Positions 51,671-60,237 of a stretch of DNA of 64,000 bases are shown piece by piece. The DNA is from Pseudanabaena frigida (lineage in GTDB: Bacteria; Cyanobacteriota; Cyanobacteriia; Pseudanabaenales; Pseudanabaenaceae): assembly GCA_003242085.1 (NCBI GenBank), contig QBML01000013.1, positions 1 to 64,000 of the forward strand, in the 5' to 3' direction. Position 1 is the first letter of the stretch; each line of letters opens with the position of its first letter. Made by a program: the position numbers and the translations under genes. Below the pieces are notes generated by a model. That model was not told the origin of the DNA. It was given only the letters and a program-made list of their open reading frames with translations, and did not search any database.

Positions 51671-54235
51671 CTATCTCTTAGCGCTAGCTAAGAAAGCCAT
51701 CGGATCGATCGCACTGCCTCCATTAGGACGAATCTCAAAGTGGAGGTGAGGACCAGTACTAAATCCAGTACTACCCATTGCCGCAATCGACTGCCCTTGA
51801 CCCACACTCTGACCTTCCTTTACGAAAATCTCATTGAGGTGACCATAACGGGTAATCGTGCCGTCGGGATGACGAATATCAATCATATTACCGTAACCGC
51901 CATCACTCCAGCCTGCATAATCCACAACTCCTGTTGCGGCTGCTAGAACTGGTGTTCCTATCGGAGCAGCAATGTCAATACCTTGGTGAACTCGACCCCA
52001 ACGCCATCCAAATCCAGAAGTCAAAACACCATCAGCTGGCCAGATAAAGCCTGTTGATAATCCATAATCTTGAACATCTGGTAGGTAGGCACTAGCGGTT
52101 AACTGCGGTAACTGCGGAGTCACACCTGAGCGATCGCCAGGATTTGCGATCGCGCTACGATTTGCGTCAAAACTGCGATCGGGATTTGGTGCCCCATTTA
52201 AGTTTGCTGCTGCAATTCTAGTTGCCTCTAGCTTACGAGCTTCTTCAGCTTTACGGGCAGCTTCTTTAATTTCAGCATCGCGAACCTTAGAATTCAGACG
52301 ATCTACTTCAGACTCCAAGCGTTTAACTTCCAAAGAAGTCATTCTTGACTCAGAATCGGGTAATAAAGCTACCTGATTCGGTTTGCTATTGATAGCTGTT
52401 TGTAGTTCTACAGACTCAGTAGCAGGAATTTTAGGTGCAAGGTTTGCACTTAACTTGGCAGGAATTTGTACATTTGGCTCTGAGGCGGGCTGAGAAACCG
52501 AGGATATAGGCTGAGAGTTCGGACTAATATTTTGCTCGATCGCTCTAATCGCAGGAATAGATGGCGCTAATACCGCAGCTACAGGAGCAGATTTAACATT
52601 TGGCTCTGCTACTGGTTGATTTTGCACTTCAGCAGGCGTACTACGTAAGCTTACGCGCTGCTCAGAAACAAGAGCCGTGGGAATTTGAGGAATTGACAGC
52701 GCCGTAGCTAGTTTTACTGAAAGCTGCACCCTAGGCTCAGCTACTGGCTGCGAAGAATTTGCCTCAATTGGAGCTGTGCGCGTTGTGCTGTACTGCTCGG
52801 AAGCACTCACCGAAGGAATTGACGGTGTAGCGATCGACCTAGCAGGCAAATTTAGAGCAGTTGAAGACATTGCAGAGTTTTTCTTCAGATTACTGCCACC
52901 TAACTCGTTGAACAATTGATCGGGTGCAAATGGGAATAGTGCAACCGCAACTTTAAGAGCTGGTTCGCTTGCTACAGGTAGACTCGGTTGAATAGCATTA
53001 GCTTTCGCTTGCAAACTAGCTGATTGCTCTTGGGCAGGAACAGTTGGCAAATTAGCGGTTTCTGTTCCAGCTAGCTGGAGAAGTCCATTCCAAGGAGATA
53101 CCCTGTTAGCTACTGCAATCTTGGTCGCTTGTGTGTTAGCTAAAATTATTGGAGTCGCTGCAACAACTCGCACTTGCTGTCCAGCTTCCTTAGTGGCTAC
53201 AGAAGACGGATTAATGGCACTACTGCCATTAACTGTTAGTGCTAGTTCGCTCACAGGAGCAGATATATCTTTAGTTGGTTTTTCATTGGAAGAGGCAATT
53301 GTCTGAACAACAGGCAAATTACGCTCTTGTGGGAGTTTTAGTTCTTGATTTAACTCTAACCACTGAGGATTTTCTAATGTATTCGCCTCAATGATTGATT
53401 TTTGGGTAATACCATAACGACGCGCAATTGTCTCAATGGTGTCACCATTCTGAACCTTATAAGAGGCATATTTAGGCTGTTTAGAGATTGTATTCTCGGC
53501 AACATTAGCTCTAGAACCTGTACTTGCCAAAGTAGCTACTGCCTTCTTACCCTCAAGCTCCTGTAAGCGCTGAGTGAGTCTTTCCTTTTCAGCAAGTAGT
53601 TGTCTTTTAACGTGACCCTCTTTAACCTGCATTAATGTTGTAACGTTGCCAGGTATGACAAGAGGCTGGTCAATCGCCAAAAAATCTCCTGAAGTCAGCG
53701 ATGTAACCTTAATGATTTCGCTCTTAGGAACGTTGTAATAGTTAGAAATTGCTTCAAGCGTATCGCCTGGCTTAACCTTATGCACTAAGCCATTCACAGG
53801 TGGGATCATTAACTTCATCCCAGGCTGTAGATCGGTATTAGCACTTATGCCATTTGAAGCGGCGATCGCTGCTGCGTCAACTTGATAAACTTGAGTTAAT
53901 TTCCATAAGGTTTCATCTTCACGAACCTCATGGATAATTACGCCTTGTGCAGTATCCCATGCACCCGAAGCGATCGCAGTACGAGCCATTTCATACTTGC
54001 GATCTTGGTTTTGTGCCATCACATCAGTTAATGTTCGTGACGATGCCGCAACAGGCGTAGCTTTAAGACTGTTATTGACTGACTGCTGGTTAACCAATAC
54101 CCCCACGGTTCCTGCAGAAAGGGCAAACCCTAGCACTGCGAGAGAACGACGTACCTTCAAAGAGGATACTTTCTCGCCTAATGCCAGGGAAACATTAGTC
54201 GTTAAATCCTCGTCTTTGGAAGATATCTTTTTCAA
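51671..54235 (-). CDS. LysM and M23 peptidase domain envelope protein
   Basis: An 854-residue protein. A single N-terminal membrane segment (VRRSLAVLGFALSAGTVGVLV, residues about 29-49) is followed by three LysM domains (about 105-150, 153-197, 257-303; e.g. HKVKPGDTLEAISNYYNVPK), a long Pro/Ala/Ser-rich linker (about 320-640), a Lys/Glu-rich coiled coil (SLEVKRLESEVDRLNSKVRD) and a C-terminal M23 domain (about 735-850) with HQGIDIAAPIGTPVLAA, RYGHLNEIFV and GPHLHFEIRPNG. Zinc ligands H-x6-D and HxH are present, so it is probably an active murein hydrolase or an EnvC/NlpD-like regulator of division amidases. The linker contains degenerate tandem repeats. Confidence 0.93.
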   Translation of the reverse strand: MKKISSKDEDLTTNVSLALGEKVSSLKVRRSLAVLGFALSAGTVGVLVNQQSVNNSLKATPVAASSRTLTDVMAQNQDRKYEMARTAIASGAWDTAQGVIIHEVREDETLWKLTQVYQVDAAAIAASNGISANTDLQPGMKLMIPPVNGLVHKVKPGDTLEAISNYYNVPKSEIIKVTSLTSGDFLAIDQPLVIPGNVTTLMQVKEGHVKRQLLAEKERLTQRLQELEGKKAVATLASTGSRANVAENTISKQPKYASYKVQNGDTIETIARRYGITQKSIIEANTLENPQWLELNQELKLPQERNLPVVQTIASSNEKPTKDISAPVSELALTVNGSSAINPSSVATKEAGQQVRVVAATPIILANTQATKIAVANRVSPWNGLLQLAGTETANLPTVPAQEQSASLQAKANAIQPSLPVASEPALKVAVALFPFAPDQLFNELGGSNLKKNSAMSSTALNLPARSIATPSIPSVSASEQYSTTRTAPIEANSSQPVAEPRVQLSVKLATALSIPQIPTALVSEQRVSLRSTPAEVQNQPVAEPNVKSAPVAAVLAPSIPAIRAIEQNISPNSQPISSVSQPASEPNVQIPAKLSANLAPKIPATESVELQTAINSKPNQVALLPDSESRMTSLEVKRLESEVDRLNSKVRDAEIKEAARKAEEARKLEATRIAAANLNGAPNPDRSFDANRSAIANPGDRSGVTPQLPQLTASAYLPDVQDYGLSTGFIWPADGVLTSGFGWRWGRVHQGIDIAAPIGTPVLAAATGVVDYAGWSDGGYGNMIDIRHPDGTITRYGHLNEIFVKEGQSVGQGQSIAAMGSTGFSTGPHLHFEIRPNGGSAIDPMAFLASAKR

Positions 54236-55406
54236 AAAACTGCCTCCTCTAAACTAGCTCCGCTCCTAATAAATCAAGTGTGAGAACAAGACGAACTGTA
54301 TGGGTGAACTTATGTAAAAACAATAAATCACTCATTCGGTAAGGAGCAATTACGAGTCTTAAGTTACCTCGATCTTTTCCTTAAAACAAGTTCATAACGA
54401 ACAGAAAAAAATGCTCTTTCATGCATTCAATTCAATAAATTTACCAAGTGCATATTTTAGAGTACTTTGTCAACAACCGATTCGGTAAAATAACTGGGCA
54501 AAATCCATAAAAGCTTAGCTGGAGTAGATCTCTACCAAAAGATAGTTTTTTCTTGAATAAATTAGCTCTAGCTGCTGATGAATTTGAGTCTATGAGTTAA
54601 TTTCGCTCGATTTAAATTTTTAAGATATACCTGATTTTTAAATGTATAAAGAGTTCTCATTGCAGGTTTTTATAGAGACTAACTCTTAATTGCTCTATTT
54701 TAATCTTATTTGCTGCGTTTTTCGCAGCCAATCATAATTTCAATATATGTAACCTTTTTTTAACAATTTACATTAAAAAAATTCTTGATTCTTTCGATAG
54801 TCCTATAAAGCAAAGACTTAAGCGAGGCATTTACATGTGAATTACTCGTATCTTCTTATCGGATGCAATCGCTCAGAATAATTTCACAACTCAATGATGA
54901 TGCTTCCCAAAAACACGTGTTAAACAATATAAATTTGGCTACATTTCATCGCTAAAGCAGCTTAACCCGAATTGTTGCTAAATAGTGATGAATTTTGGTG
55001 TTTTCAGTATCCTGCTCGATTAAAAAACCAAGTAGTTTTTGATATAACTCCATCTTGGAAGCAATTTCACCAAAAATTGTCTACATAGTAATGATAATTG
55101 CTGCAAATACGTATACATAATTACACTAAGTGCATCAATGGCTTAAAATTACTTTAAAAATGCCTTAAGAAATGACATTCAGAGATAGCGAATTTCAGCA
55201 TAACTAAGGTACAAATCTTTGCCCTGTCTTTAGCAAGGGTAGATTTTTAATGTACTTAAATTTGCTTACAAAACGTTATGAGGCTAGTTGGTAGATCTGG
55301 AGTTTTAAGATGTACGGTGTTTTATGCTAATCATCCTAAATTCTGAAATACTGGCATTTTTAGCGATATTGGCTAATTTAAAGACTTTTTTAGGAACAGA
55401 AGATCT
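54236..55406. other. 1.17-kb gene-free AT-rich region
   Basis: No ORF over about 20 codons with coding character was found on either strand, no GCGATCGC site occurs, and no member of the hairpin families is present, unlike every other large gap. It separates the divergent LysM-M23 and GH57 genes, so it must hold both promoters, but its length is well beyond that need. A small RNA, long leaders or a decayed gene are possible; nothing was recognised. Confidence 0.6.
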
Positions 55407-57005
55407 ATGAGCATTGGATATCTCGCGCTGGTCTTACACGCTCACTTGCCTTACGTCCGCCATCCTGAAAGCGACTATGTACTTGAAGAAGAATGGCTGT
55501 ACGAAGCAATCACCGAGACCTATATTCCCCTGATCAAAGTCTATGAGGGACTCAGGCGAGATGGCATTAATTTCAAAATAACTATGAGTATGACACCACC
55601 ATTGGTGTCTATGTTGCGAGATCCTCTACTTCAAGAGCGTTATGACAAACATCTTAGCCAGTTACAACAACTAGTTGAGCTTGAGGTAATTCGTAATGAG
55701 CATCATGGTCATCTCAAGTATCTTGCTGAATACTATGTCAAAGAATTTGCGGAAACTCGCGAACTTTGGGAAAGGTACGATGGCGATCTTGTAGCTGCAT
55801 TTAAGCAATTTCAAGATACAAACAATCTAGAAATTATCACTTGTGGTGCAACTCACGGTTATTTACCGTTGATGAAAATGTACCCAGAAGCAGTATGGGC
55901 ACAACTTGAAGTTGCAGTAGAGCATTATACGCAAGAGTTTGGACGCGCTCCAAATGGAATTTGGTTACCTGAATGTGCTTATTATGATGGCTTAGAGCGA
56001 TTGTTGGCAGATGTCGGATTGCGCTATTTTTTAACCGATGGGCATGGCGTTTTATATGGTCAACCACGTCCTCGATTTGGGACATATGCACCTGTATTTA
56101 CAGAAACTGGTGTAGCTGCATTTGCCCGCGATCACGAATCATCTCAGCAAGTCTGGTCGTCAAAAGTCGGCTACCCTGGCGATCCTGTTTATCGTGAGTT
56201 TTACAAGGATCTAGGATGGGAAGCTGATTATGAGTATATCAAACCATTTATCATGCCTAATGGTCAGCGTAAGAATACTGGCATTAAATATCACCGTATT
56301 ACAGGGCGTGATTTTGGGCTAGACGCAAAGCAACTTTACGATCCCTATTGGGCTAAAGAAAAGGCGGCTGAAAATGCTACTAACTTCATGCAAAATCGTG
56401 AAAGTCAAGTTAGATATCTCCACGACATGATGGGTCGCCCTCCTCTTGTAGTGTCACCCTATGATGCGGAATTATTTGGCCACTGGTGGTACGAAGGTCC
56501 TTGGTTTATTGATTTTTTGATTCGTAAATCTCATTACGATCAAACTACTTATGAGATGACTCATCTTGCTGATTATCTCCGTGGCAATCCTACCCAACAG
56601 GTATCACGCCCTGCTCAATCAAGTTGGGGTTACAAAGGTTTCCATGAATACTGGCTAAATGAGACAAATTCTTGGGTTTATCAGCATTTGCATAAAGGGG
56701 CGGAGCGCATGATTCATTTGTCTTACCGTGAACCTGTCGATGAGCTAGAGTGGCGAGCCTTGAATCAAGCAGCTCGCGAGTTGCTTTTAGCTCAGTCGTC
56801 TGATTGGGCATTCATTATGCGAACTGGCACGATGGTTCCATATGCGATTAGAAGGACGCGATCGCATTTAATGCGTTTGGAGAAGTTATTTGAAGATATA
56901 GAGTCTGGCAAAATTGATGCAGGTTGGCTAGAGAAAGTAGAGTATATGGATAATATATTTCCTGACATTAACTACAGGACTTATCGACCACTTACAGCTA
57001 GTTAA
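55407..57005 (+). CDS. GH57 1,4-alpha-glucan branching enzyme
   Basis: A 532-residue glycoside hydrolase family 57 protein, which forms alpha-1,6 branches in glycogen. The N-terminus LALVLHAHLPYVRHPESDYV is the GH57 motif 1; the nucleophile Glu is in WLPECAYYDGLE (near 188) and the acid Asp in VVSPYDAELFGHWWYEGP (near 353), followed by the C-terminal helical domain (SSWGYKGFHEYWLNE). The length and motifs match the branching enzymes of Thermus and Thermococcus, not amylopullulanase. No GlgC/GlgA neighbours are present. Confidence 0.93.
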   Translation: MSIGYLALVLHAHLPYVRHPESDYVLEEEWLYEAITETYIPLIKVYEGLRRDGINFKITMSMTPPLVSMLRDPLLQERYDKHLSQLQQLVELEVIRNEHHGHLKYLAEYYVKEFAETRELWERYDGDLVAAFKQFQDTNNLEIITCGATHGYLPLMKMYPEAVWAQLEVAVEHYTQEFGRAPNGIWLPECAYYDGLERLLADVGLRYFLTDGHGVLYGQPRPRFGTYAPVFTETGVAAFARDHESSQQVWSSKVGYPGDPVYREFYKDLGWEADYEYIKPFIMPNGQRKNTGIKYHRITGRDFGLDAKQLYDPYWAKEKAAENATNFMQNRESQVRYLHDMMGRPPLVVSPYDAELFGHWWYEGPWFIDFLIRKSHYDQTTYEMTHLADYLRGNPTQQVSRPAQSSWGYKGFHEYWLNETNSWVYQHLHKGAERMIHLSYREPVDELEWRALNQAARELLLAQSSDWAFIMRTGTMVPYAIRRTRSHLMRLEKLFEDIESGKIDAGWLEKVEYMDNIFPDINYRTYRPLTAS

Positions 57006-57305
57006 ATTACCCGAACACAACTCCCAAATAAGATCGCTGGTGCAATACTCCACCGATCTTATAGCAATGCAAGAGATAGCTAGGAAAAATCAAAACCCAA
57101 ATAAATAGAGCAGGTGCTTCGCACCTGCTCTATTTATTTGGGTTTTATGTCCAAAACTTGCATTGCAATGAAAGAAAAGAATTACAGCTACAAGTTTTCT
57201 TTACATTTATTTAACAAAACTTTAGTAACATATACTACCATTTCCATAGTCATATGTTATGGTGAGCATATATAAATAGTATGTAATTTACTTAGGGTAT
57301 TAGTT
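57006..57305. other. Gap with hairpin element before a small ORF
   Basis: The first half contains the hairpin element (57060-57170 including outer arms). The second half, about 57180-57300, is AT-rich and includes GGAAATGG-type and TATACTACC strings likely to include the promoter of the 51-residue ORF. No other gene was seen. Confidence 0.5.
57092..57146. repeat. Perfect hairpin palindrome with outer arms
   Basis: AAAACCCAAATAAATAGAGC ... GGGTTTT around GGTGCTTCGCACC. Outer arms GCAATGCAAG (57064-57073) and CTTGCATTGC (57158-57167) are exactly complementary. It lies after the GH57 stop. Confidence 0.88.
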
Positions 57306-57461
57306 ATGAATATTGGTCAAAGAAAAGCTGAAGCTGCCGCAAATCACAAAGCAAACCTATCGGCTTCAGTTAAGCGTCGTATCGAAGTTGCTCGCTCTAA
57401 TAATGATACTAACTTGCTGAATATCCTCGAACAAGAAATGAAGCAATTAGGCTTAGGCTAA
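57306..57461 (+). CDS. Small basic protein of unknown function
   Basis: A 51-residue ORF too short for routine detection: NIGQRKAEAAANHKANLSAS then a helix rich in Arg/Lys/Glu (VKRRIEVARSNNDTNLLNIL) and a C-terminal EQEMKQLGLG. It is all-helical in appearance and resembles small cyanobacterial proteins of about 50-60 residues with unknown role. Support: clean ORF with an in-frame ATG, an own AT-rich upstream region and a strong terminator at 57530-57558. Confidence 0.6.
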   Translation: MNIGQRKAEAAANHKANLSASVKRRIEVARSNNDTNLLNILEQEMKQLGLG

Positions 57462-57529
57462 CTTTTTGGGTAGTAGCTAAAAAGTGAAGAAGGAACGCAA
57501 AGTTAACACAAGGTTCTATTCTCATTAAT

Positions 57530-57558
57530 AAAAAAGCATCGCCATGCGATGCTTTTTT
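57530..57558. terminator. Bidirectional intrinsic terminator
   Basis: AAAAAAGCATCG - CCATG - CGATGCTTTTTT separates the small ORF from the convergent tldD stop at 57561. Confidence 0.88.
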
Positions 57559-57560
57559 GT

Positions 57561-59003
57561 TTAGGTAGCACCGCCAAAAACTTCAATATTTTCAAATAAA
57601 CAGACAGGTGAAGCATGTCCCACCCGAATTACTTGGTTGGGTTCGCCTTTGCCGCAGAAGGGAGAGCCATATGCTTCGACAGTTTGCTGATTGCCTACTT
57701 TAGTGAGACTATTCCAGAACTGGTTCGTAATACTGCGATAGTTAGGATTACGAAGCGTTTTTGTTAGCTTTCCATTTTCGATAAGTCTGGCATATTCGCA
57801 GCCAAACTGAAACTTGTTACGGTAGTCATCAATCGACCACGATCGATTTGATTGCATATATACACCGCGTTCAATATTGGCAATCATACTCTCGTATGAA
57901 TGTATTCCTGCCTCAAGATTAATGTTTGCCATGCGATCGATCGCAGGTCGGTTCCATGAAGTAGCCCTAGCATTCGCGACTCCGTCAATACCCGAGCGCG
58001 TTTGACTTTCGGAGCTGCCTAAACCTCGTAGTAGCTTTCCTTCTTTAATCAAGTATTCTTTTGTCGCAGGAATGCCCGCATCATCAAAGGCATAACTAGC
58101 AAATTCGCCTGAATTAGTAGGATCGAAGGTGACATTCATCAGTGGAGATCCGTACTGCATTTTGCCAAAATCTTCAAGTTTAACAAAACTACCTCCAGCA
58201 TAGTTTCGTTCGTCACCGAGGATACGATCGATCTCTAAAGGATGTCCGATGCTTTCGTGGATTTGCAGCAGCATTTGATCTGGTGCGAGAACTAATGCAG
58301 TAGTTTCAGTCGGACATTCTGCGGCAGAGAGTAGTTCTACTGCTTGCTCGCCGATGATTTGTGCCCTTTGTAAAATTGAACTGCGATCGAATACTTCCAT
58401 TCCTACTTGATTACAACGAGCAAGTTGACCATTATCACCTCGTCGCTGTACGATCGCGCCATCTTGGGCTGTAGCGGCATAATCCGTAGCGATCGCTAGA
58501 AATTTTTGATGTATATCAGATCCATTACTGCTAGTAAAGTTCGTTTCAATTTCGGTGATTACGGCATAGGCACTAGTTTTTACGATTTTATCGGATACCT
58601 TTAACGTATTGCAGATCTCAATTAATAATTCATTCATTTCTTTCGGAGTAATCGCATCCGATGGTTTTAGAAATGGAGATAAGTATTGCCCGATTGCTTT
58701 TGGTCTTTGGGCGATCGTGAAGTGATGCACTGCCCATTGCGCCGAATTTTTTGCTTGCAGATAGGCTTTTTCGGCAGTGCGTTGCATATTTACTAAATCG
58801 AGATGATTGGTACTGGCATAGCCAAACTGACCATCGGCTAATACTTCGATCATCACACCGTGGGATGAGCTGCGCCCGTTGGACTGAGGATAGCAATCCC
58901 GAACGTAACGGGTAGTATTAAATTCTCGAACTTCGCGCAAGCCAATCCATTCTGCAAAGGGTAAATCTATAAGAGATAAAGCAGATTTTAAGTCAAATTG
59001 CAT
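57561..59003 (-). CDS. tldD: TldD-family metallopeptidase
   Basis: A 480-residue TldD/PmbA protein. The zinc site HESIGH and the following GDERNYAGGSFVKL identify the TldD-type catalytic subunit; PmbA lacks the HExxxH. In the E. coli heterodimer TldD-TldE cleaves unfolded peptides and matures microcin B17 and controls CcdA. No pmbA gene is adjacent. C-terminal RGVYMQSNRSWSIDDYRNKF is family typical. The start ATG at 59003 is followed upstream by the hairpin at 59015-59053. Confidence 0.9.
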   Translation of the reverse strand: MQFDLKSALSLIDLPFAEWIGLREVREFNTTRYVRDCYPQSNGRSSSHGVMIEVLADGQFGYASTNHLDLVNMQRTAEKAYLQAKNSAQWAVHHFTIAQRPKAIGQYLSPFLKPSDAITPKEMNELLIEICNTLKVSDKIVKTSAYAVITEIETNFTSSNGSDIHQKFLAIATDYAATAQDGAIVQRRGDNGQLARCNQVGMEVFDRSSILQRAQIIGEQAVELLSAAECPTETTALVLAPDQMLLQIHESIGHPLEIDRILGDERNYAGGSFVKLEDFGKMQYGSPLMNVTFDPTNSGEFASYAFDDAGIPATKEYLIKEGKLLRGLGSSESQTRSGIDGVANARATSWNRPAIDRMANINLEAGIHSYESMIANIERGVYMQSNRSWSIDDYRNKFQFGCEYARLIENGKLTKTLRNPNYRSITNQFWNSLTKVGNQQTVEAYGSPFCGKGEPNQVIRVGHASPVCLFENIEVFGGAT

Positions 59004-59014
59004 CAGTACAATCC

Positions 59015-59053
59015 ATAAAGTAAAAGGGACGCTTCGCGTCCCTTTTACTTTAT
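59015..59053. repeat. Perfect hairpin palindrome
   Basis: ATAAAGTAAAAGGGACGC - TTC - GCGTCCCTTTTACTTTAT. It lies between tRNA-Gly and tldD on the minus strand; it could terminate the tRNA transcript just before tldD. Confidence 0.85.
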
Positions 59054-59060
59054 CAACTTA

Positions 59061-59132
59061 AGCGGGTGATGGGATTCGAACCCACGACATTCTCCTTGGC
59101 AAGGAGATGCTCTACCACTGAGCCACACCCGC
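59061..59132 (-). tRNA. tRNA-Gly (GCC anticodon)
   Basis: Read on the minus strand: 7-bp acceptor stem GCGGGTG / CACCCGC with discriminator T, D-arm GCTCAGTGGTAGAGC, anticodon stem CTCCT-TGCCAAG-AGGAG region with GCC, and T-loop GGGTTCGAATCCC. 72 nt; the CCA end is not encoded (TAA follows). Gly(GCC) reads GGC/GGU codons. Confidence 0.97.
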
Positions 59133-59223
59133 ATTTTGCGACCACTTGCGTTTAGCGCTTTACTAATATGACAAACATAGTTGTAAATGTCAACTGTTTT
59201 TTTGAAGTATTAGCAATTCTATG

Positions 59224-59278
59224 AAACCGATTTAGTTGTTTTCAGCGCCTACAGCGCTGAAAACAACTAAATCGGTTT
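59224..59278. repeat. Perfect hairpin palindrome
   Basis: AAACCGATTTAGTTGTTTTC AGCGC - CTACA - mirrored arm, 25-bp stem with no mismatch. It sits between the tRNA and the flavin reductase gene. Confidence 0.85.
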
Positions 59279-59350
59279 TTGAAAACCGACTTTTATAATT
59301 AGAATTGCTGTGGAAACATTAGAAGGCTCCCTATATGAGCATTCTAATGT

Positions 59351-59839
59351 TTAGTATTTAAAGCCATTTTTGCGGGTATGGATCGCAGGTTCGCCTTCTC
59401 GGAGGCGATCGCCTGAGGATATAGTCGCCAAAATGACGACGTGATCGCCAGCATCAAGGCTACCAGTGACAGTCGCATCAAGATAGGCGATCGCATCAAT
59501 TAAATAGGGTTGACCACTGGGAGCTGTTGCCGTCTCAATACCATCAAAAGGATCGGCATCGGGCGCAAAGCCCTTAGCAAAATGTCCGATGATTTTGCCT
59601 TGCCCTTTTTCCGCAATATTAATTACAACTGGGCTACCCACTGACAGAAAAGACTCAATTGGTCTACCTTTGCCAACAATAATGGTTACAGAGGGCGGAT
59701 TGAAGCCAGCTTGTTGTACCCATGAGGCGAGCATGGCGGCTGATTTGCCATTTTGTTGCGATGTGACAATAAACAGCCCGCTAGGAATAGCGCCGATCGC
59801 GGCTCCTAGTTGTTCATTTTGAGAAATAGTGTCGGTCAT
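59351..59839 (-). CDS. Stand-alone flavin reductase-like protein
   Basis: A 162-residue flavin reductase (FMN-binding split-barrel) protein. It aligns by eye along its length with the C-terminal domain of the flavodiiron protein at 23263-25011: SGLFIVTSQQNGKSAAMLAS here versus GGLYIISAAKGGARSAMLAS there, then SWVQQAGF/SWVAQASF, IESFL/IESFM and FAPDADPFDG/FAPGADRFEG. It probably uses NAD(P)H to reduce FMN, possibly for an unknown partner. Its location next to tRNA gives no further hint. Confidence 0.85.
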   Translation of the reverse strand: MTDTISQNEQLGAAIGAIPSGLFIVTSQQNGKSAAMLASWVQQAGFNPPSVTIIVGKGRPIESFLSVGSPVVINIAEKGQGKIIGHFAKGFAPDADPFDGIETATAPSGQPYLIDAIAYLDATVTGSLDAGDHVVILATISSGDRLREGEPAIHTRKNGFKY

Positions 59840-59916
59840 TATCTAGCAAATTAATAGGAAACTTTTTTAGCTTACAAGTTCAGAGGAGCGCAAATGAAAT
59901 ATCCCCAACAACATTT

Positions 59917-59943
59917 AAGGATGCTGGCTTAGCCAACATCCTT
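59917..59943 (-). terminator. Hairpin after the 44-residue membrane protein
   Basis: AAGGATGCTGGC / GCCAACATCCTT inverted repeat, 30 nt beyond the stop of the small minus-strand ORF at 59973. Confidence 0.5.
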
Positions 59944-59972
59944 GAAATTACAATACCAAACATTAGAGAATA

Positions 59973-60107
59973 CTAGACGTAAGCAGTCTGGAAGCCCCAC
60001 CAGAGTAGGAATCCGATCGAACTTAAAACAACAACGCTAGAAAGCACTATTGATAAAGGGCTATCGGCATTTTCAAACTTCATGATGCCGCGATTAAAAT
60101 CTGACAT
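59973..60107 (-). CDS. Single-pass small membrane protein
   Basis: A 44-residue ORF on the minus strand: SDFNRGIMKFENADSPLSIV followed by a transmembrane helix LSSVVVLSSIGFLLWWGFQ and a short TAYV tail. The size, N-terminal polar segment and one helix with a WW-G end resemble low-molecular-weight thylakoid subunits, but I cannot match it to a known Psb, Psa, Pet or Ndh protein. It has a hairpin terminator downstream and no competing ORF. Confidence 0.6.
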   Translation of the reverse strand: MSDFNRGIMKFENADSPLSIVLSSVVVLSSIGFLLWWGFQTAYV

Positions 60108-60237
60108 ATAAGCAAAACCTAATTAGATGATTTAGATTACTTAAGCAAAACAATCTATTTATATCCCAAATCTGATTGCGATCGCTTGAAAGTAACAAAA
60201 TTTTTGGGAATCTGCACTCTAAGATAGTAATTTACCT

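Noticed and set aside
54900-55260. Possible short ORFs or a small RNA gene
   Set aside because: ORFs are under 15 codons and no tRNA, 6S, RNase P or tmRNA motif could be recognised by eye; only the gap itself is reported.
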